A DNA stretch of 64,000 bases, taken from the NCBI RefSeq assembly GCF_000426565.1, contig NZ_AUFP01000005.1, forward strand, positions 202,617 to 266,616, given 5' to 3'. Below are positions 17,421-25,325 of the stretch, piece by piece; position 1 is the first letter of the stretch, and every line of letters starts with the position of its first letter. The notes below the pieces were generated by a model. The model was not told the DNA's origin, did not search any database, and saw only the letters and a list, made by a program, of their open reading frames with translations. This DNA is from Segatella albensis DSM 11370 = JCM 12258 (GTDB lineage: Bacteria > Bacteroidota > Bacteroidia > Bacteroidales > Bacteroidaceae). A program made the position numbers and the translations under genes.

Positions 17421-18104
17421 TTATTCATGATGATGGTCGCAATGATGATGACAACTACTGTCACCATAGACGATTGTTCCACCAAGATATTGGCTCAGCA
17501 CTTCATCAACAGCAATAGTTGGAGCACCGCCATGCACTTGGATTCCCAACTGATTAAGCATATTTACAGCACCTTGTCCCAAACCGCCACAAAGTACATC
17601 AGTAGCACCTTGAGCAGCTATAAATCTAGGCATTGCACCATGCTCATGCTCAGGAGCCTGCATAACAACAGATTCCTTCACTTCGCCATTTTCAACTGTC
17701 ACAAAGGTCACTTCCGGTGCTTTTCCGAAATGCTGCCATAGTTTACCCTCACATGTAGGGATTGCGATTTTCTGATTCATAACTTGTATATTTGTTTTTT
17801 GTTGTTGATAAATCTTGAAATCAATATTATCGTTAGTAATTACAATACGTTTTCCTTCAACTAGTGCAATAGCCAATTTTTTACGCGCACATGCATAGAT
17901 TCTTGTAAGCGTAGGACGGGATATATTCATCTGCTCTGCTGCTTCAGCCTGCATCTTTCCGTCATGATCTATGAGACGTATCACTTCATACTCATCATAT
18001 TTCATCTGTACGCATTCACCCTTTGAGCAACAACGTCCGTAAGGTCGAAAGCCCGATATTACGGGAGATTCTGATACTATTCTGTTATGTTTTGGTCTTG
18101 CCAT
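17421..18104 (-). CDS. DUF134 helix-turn-helix protein fused to a NifX/NifB-like domain
   Basis: 227 aa. Residues about 1-95 are DUF134: an N-terminal Cys pair region (GRCCSKGEC) and a sigma-like HTH (MQAEAAEQMNISRPTLTRIY). Residues about 110-215 are a NifX/NifB-type domain (KIAIPTCEGKLWQHFGKAP ... VLCGGLGQGAVNMLNQLGI), a fold that binds Fe-S or Fe-Mo clusters and their relatives. The tail is His/Cys rich (CHHHCDHHHE), suggesting metal binding. It is divergent from a ferredoxin operon across two palindromic operators (18116-18136, 18161-18181), so it is a good candidate for a metal- or redox-responsive autoregulator of both units. That role is inferred. Confidence 0.82.
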   Translation of the reverse strand: MARPKHNRIVSESPVISGFRPYGRCCSKGECVQMKYDEYEVIRLIDHDGKMQAEAAEQMNISRPTLTRIYACARKKLAIALVEGKRIVITNDNIDFKIYQQQKTNIQVMNQKIAIPTCEGKLWQHFGKAPEVTFVTVENGEVKESVVMQAPEHEHGAMPRFIAAQGATDVLCGGLGQGAVNMLNQLGIQVHGGAPTIAVDEVLSQYLGGTIVYGDSSCHHHCDHHHE

Positions 18105-18115
18105 ATAATAAACTC

Positions 18116-18136
18116 ATTATGAACGTACGTTCGTAA
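18116..18136. promoter_or_regulatory. Palindromic operator 1
   Basis: ATTAT-GAACGTACGTTC-GTAA. The 12-bp centre is a perfect palindrome. Its reverse complement matches operator 2 (18161-18181) at 19 of 21 positions. It lies 11 bp upstream of the DUF134-NifX start, a position suited to repression of that gene. Confidence 0.7.
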
Positions 18137-18160
18137 ATACAGAGCAAAGTTAAGAAATAA

Positions 18161-18181
18161 TTACGAACATATGTTCATAAT
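18161..18181. promoter_or_regulatory. Palindromic operator 2
   Basis: TTAC-GAACATATGTTC-ATAAT. The 12-bp centre is a perfect palindrome; the two operator centres are 44 bp apart, about four helical turns, so bound dimers would face the same side of DNA. Confidence 0.7.
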
Positions 18182-18231
18182 AAGTATTTATTTTCCGCAT
18201 CACATTCGTAAATTATGTTAAGAATACAATT

Positions 18232-18297
18232 ATTTTCCACAAGAAAATTGTTTAATAATAATATATAGCATATATTTGCAAATATTTCCAACGGAAA
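18232..18297 (+). promoter_or_regulatory. Ferredoxin-operon promoter with two flanking inverted repeats
   Basis: A TTG -33 element (18248-18250) and a TATATTTG -7 element (18271-18278) are 20 bp apart, a good Bacteroidota promoter; the start would be near 18285. Two inverted repeats bracket it: ATTTTC-N5-GAAAAT (18232-18248), touching the -33, and TTTCC-N3-GGAAA (18285-18297) at the start site. Both could be operators for the MarR protein of the same operon; this is inference. Confidence 0.5.
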
Positions 18298-18304
18298 ATA
18301 ATAT

Positions 18305-18508
18305 ATGAGAATAAGTAAATATAAAGCAGAAGTAGAAACAGATCACTGTGTAGCCTGTGGTGTATGCATGAAAGTTTGTCCCCAAGAGGCTATAACAATT
18401 TATAAAGGATGCTACTCCTTAGTAGATGAAGACAAATGTATAGGCTGCGGCAAATGCGAAAAGGCTTGTCCTGCCGGAGCTATCCATAAAGTATTAAGAG
18501 CAGTATGA
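18305..18508 (+). CDS. Small 2[4Fe-4S] ferredoxin
   Basis: 67 aa with two complete CxxCxxCxxxCP cluster motifs: CVACGVCMKVCP (about residues 17-28) and CIGCGKCEKACP (about 46-57). It is a low-potential electron carrier in the cytoplasm. First gene of a five-gene operon; its stop overlaps the ATG of the next gene by 4 nt, so the two products are probably made together and may interact. Confidence 0.93.
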   Translation: MRISKYKAEVETDHCVACGVCMKVCPQEAITIYKGCYSLVDEDKCIGCGKCEKACPAGAIHKVLRAV

Positions 18509-19074
18509 AACAGAATAAATGGTATGACTATATGTGGATTGTATCGGCAGCATACTTCACAATAGGATTTTTCAACATTGTATTTGCGTGGTTAGGTATG
18601 ATTTGTATGATCATTCCTCTGATCATCGCAGCCACTAGAGGCAGTAAAACTTGGTGTAACAACTATTGCGGTCGTGGGCAACTGTTTATGCATCTAGGTA
18701 ACACATTAGGTATGACACGACGGAAACTCGCTCCTCGCTGGCTATCCTCTCACTGGTTCAGAAATACCTTTCTGATATTCTTCATGTTCTTCTTTATACA
18801 AATGCTGGTTTTTACCATCATGGTAGCAAAGGGAACAAGAGAACTACATGAGACTATTCATCTGCTATGGACATTTGATGTACCTTGGCATTGGGCATAC
18901 CCTGTAGCGGTAGAGCCTTGGGTGGCTCAGTTTGCCTTCGGACTATATGGTATCATGCTCACCTCGCTTATCGTGGGAGTCATTCTCACCATAATATATC
19001 GTCCACGCACATGGTGTACATTCTGTCCTATGGGAAATATGACACAAATGATATGTAAAGCAAAAAACAAATAA
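18505..19074 (+). CDS. Membrane protein with NapH-like 4Fe-4S motifs
   Basis: 189 aa with three or four membrane helices (about residues 8-45, 85-108, 133-158). Two Cys motifs occur at membrane borders: WCNNYCGRG (about 50-58) and WCTFCPMGN (about 170-178). These resemble the C-x3-C-x-x-G and C-x2-C-P motifs of the NapH/NosR/RdxA type of membrane Fe-S protein, but the complete CxxCxxCxxxCP set is absent. It overlaps the ferredoxin gene by 4 nt, which suggests the ferredoxin is its electron partner. Exact redox cofactor is unknown. Confidence 0.8.
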   Translation: MKQNKWYDYMWIVSAAYFTIGFFNIVFAWLGMICMIIPLIIAATRGSKTWCNNYCGRGQLFMHLGNTLGMTRRKLAPRWLSSHWFRNTFLIFFMFFFIQMLVFTIMVAKGTRELHETIHLLWTFDVPWHWAYPVAVEPWVAQFAFGLYGIMLTSLIVGVILTIIYRPRTWCTFCPMGNMTQMICKAKNK

Positions 19075-19078
19075 CAAT

Positions 19079-19471
19079 ATGGAATCAAGAATAGAAAAAG
19101 CGGTAGAACGAAAGGTAAAAGGATACAACTGCGCACAGGCCATAGCTTGTACATATTGCGACTATGCCGGTATGGATGAGGAAACGATCAAGAATGTCAC
19201 CAATGCTTTTGGTGTAGGAATGGGATGTATGGAAGGCACCTGTGGCAGTTTGGTAGGCGCAGGCGTCGTACTAGGTTTGAACCGTAAGGATAAGGTGCAG
19301 TCAATGAAGGATATGCGAACCATTATGGAGAAGTTCAAAGCTCGCAACGGTAGTACTATTTGCAAGGAACTAAAGGGTGTCGCAACTCATCAAGTACTTC
19401 GTCCATGCAATGATTGCGTGGCTGATGCGGCAGAATTTCTTGAGGAACAACTAAATATAAAAACAAAATAA
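19079..19471 (+). CDS. C_GCAxxG_C_C family protein
   Basis: 130 aa, normal length for this Cys-signature family. The conserved Cys are visible in order: YNCAQAIACTYC (about 19-30), GMGCMEGTCGSLVGAGVVLG (about 45-65), a Cys in TICKELKG, and the final PCNDCVADAAEFLEE. Family members are thought to be redox or metal-cofactor proteins, but no function is firmly established. It follows the Fe-S membrane protein by 4 nt. Confidence 0.85.
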   Translation: MESRIEKAVERKVKGYNCAQAIACTYCDYAGMDEETIKNVTNAFGVGMGCMEGTCGSLVGAGVVLGLNRKDKVQSMKDMRTIMEKFKARNGSTICKELKGVATHQVLRPCNDCVADAAEFLEEQLNIKTK

Positions 19472-19478
19472 AGAAACA

Positions 19479-19961
19479 ATGAAGACAAAAATCATCATCG
19501 CTGCGATACTCGGCCTAACTATTTTACCCATGAGTTGTAGAACAAAAAACGAGAAGAAAACGACTATAGTAAAGGAACAAACAAATAAGGAGGAAAAGAA
19601 AATGAACGTAAAAGAATTGACTTTAGAATCTTTTAAAAATAGCATCATGGATTACGAAGCTAATCCTAACGAGTGGAAATTTAAGGGTGAACGTCCTGCT
19701 GTCATCGATTTCTATGCTGTATGGTGTGGACCATGCAAAGCGACAGCGCCGATTCTAGAATCATTGGCAAAGGAATATGACGGGCAAGTAGATTTCTATA
19801 AGGTGGATATTGACAAACAACAAGAACTTTCTACAATGTTCGACATACGTTCCATCCCTACACTTCTCTTCATTCCTAAGGAAGGGAAACCTCAAATGCA
19901 GGTTGGAGCGATGGATCACACACAGTTAGAGAACGCCATTAAAAGTATTTTACAGAAATGA
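19479..19961 (+). CDS. Thioredoxin-fold lipoprotein
   Basis: 160 aa. The N-terminus is a lipoprotein signal (MKTKIIIAAILGLTILPMSC), placing the domain on the outer side of the inner membrane. After a Lys/Glu-rich linker the thioredoxin domain (about residues 55-160) contains the active site WCGPCK and the cis-Pro stretch DIRSIPTLLFI. Unlike cytoplasmic TrxA, it is exported and needs reducing power from across the membrane. Its stop overlaps the MarR ATG by 4 nt. Its place after the Fe-S membrane protein suggests that protein could reduce it; this is inference. Confidence 0.88.
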   Translation: MKTKIIIAAILGLTILPMSCRTKNEKKTTIVKEQTNKEEKKMNVKELTLESFKNSIMDYEANPNEWKFKGERPAVIDFYAVWCGPCKATAPILESLAKEYDGQVDFYKVDIDKQQELSTMFDIRSIPTLLFIPKEGKPQMQVGAMDHTQLENAIKSILQK

Positions 19962-20323
19962 ACAAGGAATGTCTATGCCACATCAGAAGTATCTATCGAA
20001 TGATAAGTACTTTTGAACAGACACTACAGAAGCAGTTTGGTCTCAATATCAATGAGATCATGCTGCTTTGTATCATATCTGACAATAGAAATATCTCTTC
20101 TGGTGAGATCGCTAAAGAGATGGAACTCACCCACTCCAACACTTCTAAGGTTTTAGCTTCTCTCGAGAAAAAGAAACTGATTTGCCGTCATGCCTGCAAG
20201 GAGGATCTGCGATGTATGAAGTTCAGTATCACCCAAAATGGCGAGACCTTATTGGCCGGCATCAACTGTGACCATGTAGAATTGCCCGAATGCCTCAAAG
20301 AGTTAATATCAGCAGGAAAATGA
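19958..20323 (+). CDS. Cys-rich MarR-family transcriptional regulator
   Basis: 121 aa winged-helix regulator with the MarR pattern: NISSGEIAKEMELTHSNTSK (recognition helix) followed by VLASLEKKKLICR and the wing. It is unusually rich in Cys (about nine, including CLCHI near the N-terminus, CRHACKEDLRC in the wing, and a C-terminal pair), fitting a thiol-based redox sensor. Last gene of the ferredoxin-thioredoxin operon and overlapping it by 4 nt, so it probably regulates it. Confidence 0.82.
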   Translation: MNKECLCHIRSIYRMISTFEQTLQKQFGLNINEIMLLCIISDNRNISSGEIAKEMELTHSNTSKVLASLEKKKLICRHACKEDLRCMKFSITQNGETLLAGINCDHVELPECLKELISAGK

Positions 20324-20406
20324 GAAATATTAGAAAGTGCACTTCTTTAGGCAAGATTTCTGTTTTTTCTGCATTATACTAAAAAATAGACAAAAATAAT
20401 TAGTAT

Positions 20407-20850
20407 ATGAAAAGTATCAAATTCTTAACAATATTCATCTTTGTACTCCTTACGATGATTTCATGCACAGGAAGTAAGGACAGTATTAAATTTAAAGAGG
20501 CTTATCACTATTTCTATCGCAATGATGCACCTCAAGGTGAGCAACTTCTAAGACTACAAAGTCAGAAAGAACTGGACAATTACTTCGGAAGTGCAACTGT
20601 TATGGGCAAGGATGGCGCTCCAACAAGCATCAATTTCGACAAATATTTTGTTATTGCTAAAGTGTTGCCGGAAACAAATCATGCTACTGAAATCAATAAC
20701 ATCAAATTGACTCACGATAACAACAGAATCATATTGGGATATAAAACCAAAACTCATGGAATGACATCTCAAGATTATAACATACGCCCTACAGTCCTTC
20801 TTCTCGTAAACCGAAAATATATTGGTTCTGAGATAACAGAAAAGAGATGA
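20407..20850 (+). CDS. Small lipoprotein, function unknown
   Basis: 147 aa. A lipoprotein signal (residues 1-20, lipobox MISC) is followed by a beta-rich domain of about 120 residues containing YFVIAKVLPETNHATEI and a closing VLLLVNRKYIGSEI. The layout recalls PrcB-type domains, but the similarity is weak and I do not name it. It lies 83 nt after the MarR gene and 46 nt before the cobI/cbiL-like gene, on the same strand. Confidence 0.65.
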   Translation: MKSIKFLTIFIFVLLTMISCTGSKDSIKFKEAYHYFYRNDAPQGEQLLRLQSQKELDNYFGSATVMGKDGAPTSINFDKYFVIAKVLPETNHATEINNIKLTHDNNRIILGYKTKTHGMTSQDYNIRPTVLLLVNRKYIGSEITEKR

Positions 20851-20896
20851 GAAGGTGGAAAATAAAAAGATAAATATCAAAATATTAACAATATAA

Positions 20897-21637
20897 ATGA
20901 AAATATACCCTATATCTTTTGTTTCTTTAGGTCCTGGAGATCCTGAAATGATTACACTTCAAGCACTGGAAAGATTGAAAAATGCCGATATGATTTTTCT
21001 TCCCACTACAGAGAAATCTATAGACAATATATCCATCAAACATTTAAAAGAGAGCAAAGATACTTATAGGATAGTTTCAAGAACTTTTGATATCATAAAA
21101 GCACACCAGATAACTTCTGATGTAATGCTTTATTATCTTCCCATGTCTCGAAATCGAGAGAATACGCTCGTTGTTTACAATACACTTGCACAAAAGGCAA
21201 TAGACTTACAGAGAACTGGAAAGAAGGTAGTTTTCGGTGTAGAAGGTGATATTACGATCTATGGTTCAATTCACTATATGCTTGACACTCTAAAATCGAA
21301 AGATATTGATATAGAACAGATTGCTGGCATCAGTTCCATCTCTGCTGCGGCTTCTATGGCTAATCTTTCGTTAGTCAGCCAACAAGAAAAACTTGTTGTT
21401 CTTCCAGGTACTTTCGATGAAGATCTGCTCAACAACTTACTCTACGACAACCATACCGTAGTTATAATGAAGTTATCTGCATGTCGTGATAAAATCATAG
21501 CATTTATACAGAAAAATCCACAGTATAAATATGACTATTTTGAAAATATCGGAACCTCTGAACGAATCCACCTACAACAACCAAAAGAAATAGAGCAGCG
21601 TGAGCTGCCCTATTTCTCCCTTATCATCATTCGATAA
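20897..21637 (+). CDS. cbiL: Precorrin-2/cobalt-factor II C20-methyltransferase-like protein
   Basis: 246 aa SAM-dependent tetrapyrrole methylase. The N-terminal GPGDPEMITLQALERLKNAD motif, the EGDITIYGSIHYML stretch and the later GISSISAAASMANLSL are those of the CobI/CbiL subgroup, which adds the C20 methyl group of cobalamin rings. No other cobalamin gene is near; the upstream gene is an unrelated lipoprotein. It may belong to a scattered pathway or act on another substrate. No cobalamin riboswitch fits in the 46-nt gap upstream. Confidence 0.8.
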   Translation: MKIYPISFVSLGPGDPEMITLQALERLKNADMIFLPTTEKSIDNISIKHLKESKDTYRIVSRTFDIIKAHQITSDVMLYYLPMSRNRENTLVVYNTLAQKAIDLQRTGKKVVFGVEGDITIYGSIHYMLDTLKSKDIDIEQIAGISSISAAASMANLSLVSQQEKLVVLPGTFDEDLLNNLLYDNHTVVIMKLSACRDKIIAFIQKNPQYKYDYFENIGTSERIHLQQPKEIEQRELPYFSLIIIR

Positions 21638-21670
21638 TTTAGATCTCTATACTAAGAGAGCGGGATCGTC

Positions 21671-23158
21671 TTAGAACCTCGTTTCTATACGTTCATCGCT
21701 CTCTATAACCTCACCAGCCTTACGAGCATTCAACTTCACCGGTTTTAGAGTGAAATCTGGTGTGTTATACGAATACATTAACCGGCGATAATACACCAAA
21801 GGATTCTGCTGAGGCAACAGAAACGGTTTGGTCACCTTACCATGGTCATCGATACTCGAGAAATAAATTCGTGTATATAGCCCGTCATCTCTACGACTTG
21901 TAAAGAAGAACCAATGACTGTTTATATTCCAATTATGCAGGCTCTCCGACCGCTTACTATTTACATCCCTCAACGGACGATTCTCACCAGTCTTCAAATC
22001 TAGTAACCATAAATCGCTCTCATTGTGCCACACGGAGAAATAGCCATAATCCATTAATGTATACATGATATACCGCCCATCATATGATGGGCGTGGCCAT
22101 GTGATGCTCTTGCCCATAGATGCTGCATCTATCAAAGTATCTACCTTGTTACCAAATTTCCCCGTAGCGGCATCAAAGGATATGCGACAGAGGTTATAAC
22201 GTTGTTTCTTATAATCTTCTGGATATATCTGTTGACGGGCTGATACAAAATATAGACTTTTTCCATCTGGTGAAAAGACTGGAATATTCTCACTCCAATC
22301 TTTAGTCGAGATGAGAGAATCTGTAAGGATACGACGATGAGCGACATCATATACCAGCACATCCGACTTTTTATCGTACACCTCGATGCGCTCATGAGGC
22401 GTAGAATGAAACATCTGATGGGTATCGTTGGTAGAGAACGCACAGTAACGACCACTTGGATGCCAATATGGATACACCATTGAACCTCCGAGTTTTTCAT
22501 TCTTTGCCTTCAACCATTCATCTCTGCCGTTATATCTTACAAAAGTAGCACCATGTTCACCACGCACATGGAAAGTAAAAGCATCAGGATTAGTACGATT
22601 ACTGGTATGACAATTGATACACATTCCTGGTACCTGTGTATTTTCCAGAATTGCTTCTTCGTCAAAATTGCTCAGGTTGCGCTGATAGATACCCATCTTG
22701 CTGAAAATCTCATAACTTGGGGCTACTAGGCGATAGGTCATCCCCCACTCTCCCAACGTATACTTACTTACATACATTGAGAATGGTCGATAACTATACC
22801 ATTCTCCAGACCGCTTCACATATACTTTGAATAAGAGTTGACCACCCCGGTTCTGAGCAACGAAGTCATGCCATTCATTCACATCAAAATGAGCCAGACA
22901 ACCGGTACTCTTCAAGTTTCCACTTTTGGAGCCTTCAACCTCAACATAAGCATCTTCTTCATCAGCCTCAACAATATTGAAGTTCATAGGTGCAATACCT
23001 ACGGGAATGGTCACACCGGCATAGTCGGGATAGATATGAGGCAGACGACTTTGCAAAATTGCATCATTAGGTCGGGAGCTACAAGCCGACAGGCCACATA
23101 TAAGAAGTGACAATACGCTCACACTAACTATTGTGTATATCGAAGAAATCTTTTCCAT
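21671..23158 (-). CDS. PD40/TolB-like lipoprotein with a CxxCH haem motif
   Basis: About 495 aa. A lipoprotein signal (from MEKISSIYTIVSVSVLSLL; lipobox LSAC) targets the envelope. The region about 170-185 contains MCINCHTSNR, a classical c-type haem attachment motif. The C-terminal half shows WD40-like PD40 repeats (PVFSPDGKSLYFVSARQQ and WPRPSYDGRYIMYTLMDYG), giving a TolB-like propeller. The start is placed at the ATG at 23156-23158; a TTG six codons earlier adds nothing. It follows the DUF6057 membrane gene, a pairing usual in Bacteroidota. Function unknown; haem and propeller suggest a redox or sensing role. Confidence 0.75.
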   Translation of the reverse strand: MEKISSIYTIVSVSVLSLLICGLSACSSRPNDAILQSRLPHIYPDYAGVTIPVGIAPMNFNIVEADEEDAYVEVEGSKSGNLKSTGCLAHFDVNEWHDFVAQNRGGQLLFKVYVKRSGEWYSYRPFSMYVSKYTLGEWGMTYRLVAPSYEIFSKMGIYQRNLSNFDEEAILENTQVPGMCINCHTSNRTNPDAFTFHVRGEHGATFVRYNGRDEWLKAKNEKLGGSMVYPYWHPSGRYCAFSTNDTHQMFHSTPHERIEVYDKKSDVLVYDVAHRRILTDSLISTKDWSENIPVFSPDGKSLYFVSARQQIYPEDYKKQRYNLCRISFDAATGKFGNKVDTLIDAASMGKSITWPRPSYDGRYIMYTLMDYGYFSVWHNESDLWLLDLKTGENRPLRDVNSKRSESLHNWNINSHWFFFTSRRDDGLYTRIYFSSIDDHGKVTKPFLLPQQNPLVYYRRLMYSYNTPDFTLKPVKLNARKAGEVIESDERIETRF

Positions 23159-23216
23159 ATCAAAACATAGATTCAAAATTCTGTTATCATAGCATTTTAC
23201 CCTTTACATAGACACA

Positions 23217-24596
23217 TCAGATAAACATCGTATCCTTATGCGATAGATACTTACGCATCGGTCCATAGAGTGGATGCTGAAGAATAAGTTGAGGATGATC
23301 CACGAGATTCATCGTCTCGTCAGCCCACTCGCGATAATAGATTGTTTCTTGCAGCATCTGCAGATATTTACGAGCCACATCATATTCACCATTCACCAAA
23401 TTCGTCTCGGCAAGTCGTTTGATCAGTCGCCCACTCTTTTTATAGTTAGGAATAAACTCGACACCTTCAAAAGCAAAACGCTGTGAAGCATTCACCATGT
23501 TCACCCGGAAATAGATTTCATTCAGCATCATCACGGTAAGTTCCGTTTTAGGCATACGGTTGGCACGTTTCATGAACATCAGCAACTGCTGATTTGTCAT
23601 CTGCTGTTCTTTCCATTGTGCCAGTGCTACGGCACATTCCGCAGTACTTGACACAGGTGCCATTTCTGCTGATTTGTTGATGATATCTTGCCAACGCTGT
23701 GTTCGCACCATGAAATCATACTCGATATCATCATAAATATCGCGATCGTAAGCCAAAGGAAGGCTAATACCTACAACAATAGCCACAAGTAATGTTCCTA
23801 AAATGAGACGAGTTGTAATCGATATAGGAACCGATAGTTTTTGAACGACAGGCGACAAAGCTAACACCAACAACACAAGAGCCATCCAAAGATAGAGCCA
23901 TATATCAAAACCTATAGGAAATCTGAAATAGTCGATGCCTTTCATTATCCGGGCTAAAGGATATGGTGCTATCCATGCACTGACATATGCACTCACGAGC
24001 ACTACGCCTATGCCTATCACACCTATTATTATATCAATGGCCTTATGACGATTCGCAAATACCAAACCTATATATACTACTGGCATCAAGACTGCAATAC
24101 CGAAAAGCCAAAAAACAGCAGTCGATATCAAGAGTAGATACAACAATCTGACAAGAGGACGGCGTGGAACAAAACACATCATTAGAAGCGACACTAAGAT
24201 AGCCACAACATAAGTCATCAGTACATCCTCATCACTCATCACCAACCACAAACCCAGAGCAGGAAGAAAACTGAGTGGATAAAGCGCATCGCTCACCTGT
24301 TGCCTTATGATTATTCTCCAGCATAACTGTTGCACACCAGTAATAGCCAACGTCATAATCAAGGCTCCCAATGGGATGTTGTTAAAGAACTGTACCAAAA
24401 ACTGTCCCAAATAACTAGCCATACCACCTGGGAATGTTAGATATTCCATCAGAAAGGAATCATTCCAGAGAAACAGTTGCATCTGTTCCTGATAGGCTAA
24501 TACAAAAGGAAAACGAAACATCCAAAAAGCAAAGACGCAAATCGCAAAAAGAATAGCGAAACATTGTTTCGGATATTTACTCATGATATTTTTCAT
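23217..24596 (-). CDS. DUF6057-type polytopic membrane protein
   Basis: About 459 aa with roughly nine to ten membrane helices in the first 290 residues and a soluble helical tail (from about 300 on) that looks like tetratricopeptide repeats (QQLLMFMKRANRMPKTELTV). I recognise it as the Bacteroidota family DUF6057, usually next to a PD40 lipoprotein, as here. The start at 24596 (MKNIMSKYPKQ) is preferred over 24620. No enzymatic motif is seen; the two genes probably work together at the membrane. Confidence 0.7.
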   Translation of the reverse strand: MKNIMSKYPKQCFAILFAICVFAFWMFRFPFVLAYQEQMQLFLWNDSFLMEYLTFPGGMASYLGQFLVQFFNNIPLGALIMTLAITGVQQLCWRIIIRQQVSDALYPLSFLPALGLWLVMSDEDVLMTYVVAILVSLLMMCFVPRRPLVRLLYLLLISTAVFWLFGIAVLMPVVYIGLVFANRHKAIDIIIGVIGIGVVLVSAYVSAWIAPYPLARIMKGIDYFRFPIGFDIWLYLWMALVLLVLALSPVVQKLSVPISITTRLILGTLLVAIVVGISLPLAYDRDIYDDIEYDFMVRTQRWQDIINKSAEMAPVSSTAECAVALAQWKEQQMTNQQLLMFMKRANRMPKTELTVMMLNEIYFRVNMVNASQRFAFEGVEFIPNYKKSGRLIKRLAETNLVNGEYDVARKYLQMLQETIYYREWADETMNLVDHPQLILQHPLYGPMRKYLSHKDTMFI

Positions 24597-24716
24597 TGTC
24601 TTTCGATTATTTCGCAGCAAAGGTACGAAAAAAAAGACAATTGCGTTTCATTTCTTTGTATCATTCTCTTTGTCAAATGTATCAACAGCGCAAGACTACG
24701 CTGTTATATACATTAT

Positions 24717-25325
24717 TTATGGAAAGTTCACAGAGAACACGAAACCCAAGGAGTATAATAACTGACACAACACAATATAAATGATAATAAGCGGGCTTCC
24801 CCAACCCAAACCTATGGTCATAGCTTCTACTACATCCTCTACTCGCTTGAGATTACCACTCACAGCTCCGAAACTCACGCTCATTGCACTAACGGTAAAA
24901 GTAACAACCGGCACAATACTGCGCGAGAAACCACTTGGAAACAAGTCACCGCTCACACTCAACAGAATGGCATGAGGAACAGCTGTAAGCAGAGTCATAA
25001 TAATAATAGAAATAAATAACTCTAACAGGACTAGTTGTATGCCTATACGCTGACGGTATTCATGACGGTCGAAGTGCAATATTCTGCTCCTGACAACGGC
25101 ACCATACGTGATACAGCATAGAATAATCCATACCAATACCGGGGAAGCTAAATCGTCGACGACACCTCCAAAATACCATCTGATACCTTCACTACTTAAT
25201 AAGGACAGCATGTGAACATTCGGCACCAGTGAGGTAATAAGCCACGAACCAAAGATTACCACAAGCTGAATGATTGCCAGCCAGATGAAAATCCATGAAG
25301 TGATGTGATAATATCGTTGTTTCAC
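24717..25325 (-). CDS. Membrane protein of unknown function
   Basis: 202 aa with about five membrane helices. The stretch SLLSSEGIRWYFGGVVDDL resembles a segment at the N-terminus of AbgT-type p-aminobenzoyl-glutamate transporters, but the protein is far too short (AbgT is about 500 aa) and I see no other similarity. Its start overlaps the stop of the response regulator gene by 4 nt, so it belongs to the kinase operon and may be its membrane partner or output. Confidence 0.6.
   Translation of the reverse strand: MKQRYYHITSWIFIWLAIIQLVVIFGSWLITSLVPNVHMLSLLSSEGIRWYFGGVVDDLASPVLVWIILCCITYGAVVRSRILHFDRHEYRQRIGIQLVLLELFISIIIMTLLTAVPHAILLSVSGDLFPSGFSRSIVPVVTFTVSAMSVSFGAVSGNLKRVEDVVEAMTIGLGWGSPLIIIYIVLCQLLYSLGFVFSVNFP

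Noticed and set aside
20324..20406. Cobalamin riboswitch upstream of the cobI/cbiL-like region.
   Set aside because: The gaps (83 and 46 nt) are too short and lack the conserved B12-box.
24717..25325. AbgT transporter call.
   Set aside because: Only one short segment looks similar and the protein is under half the length.
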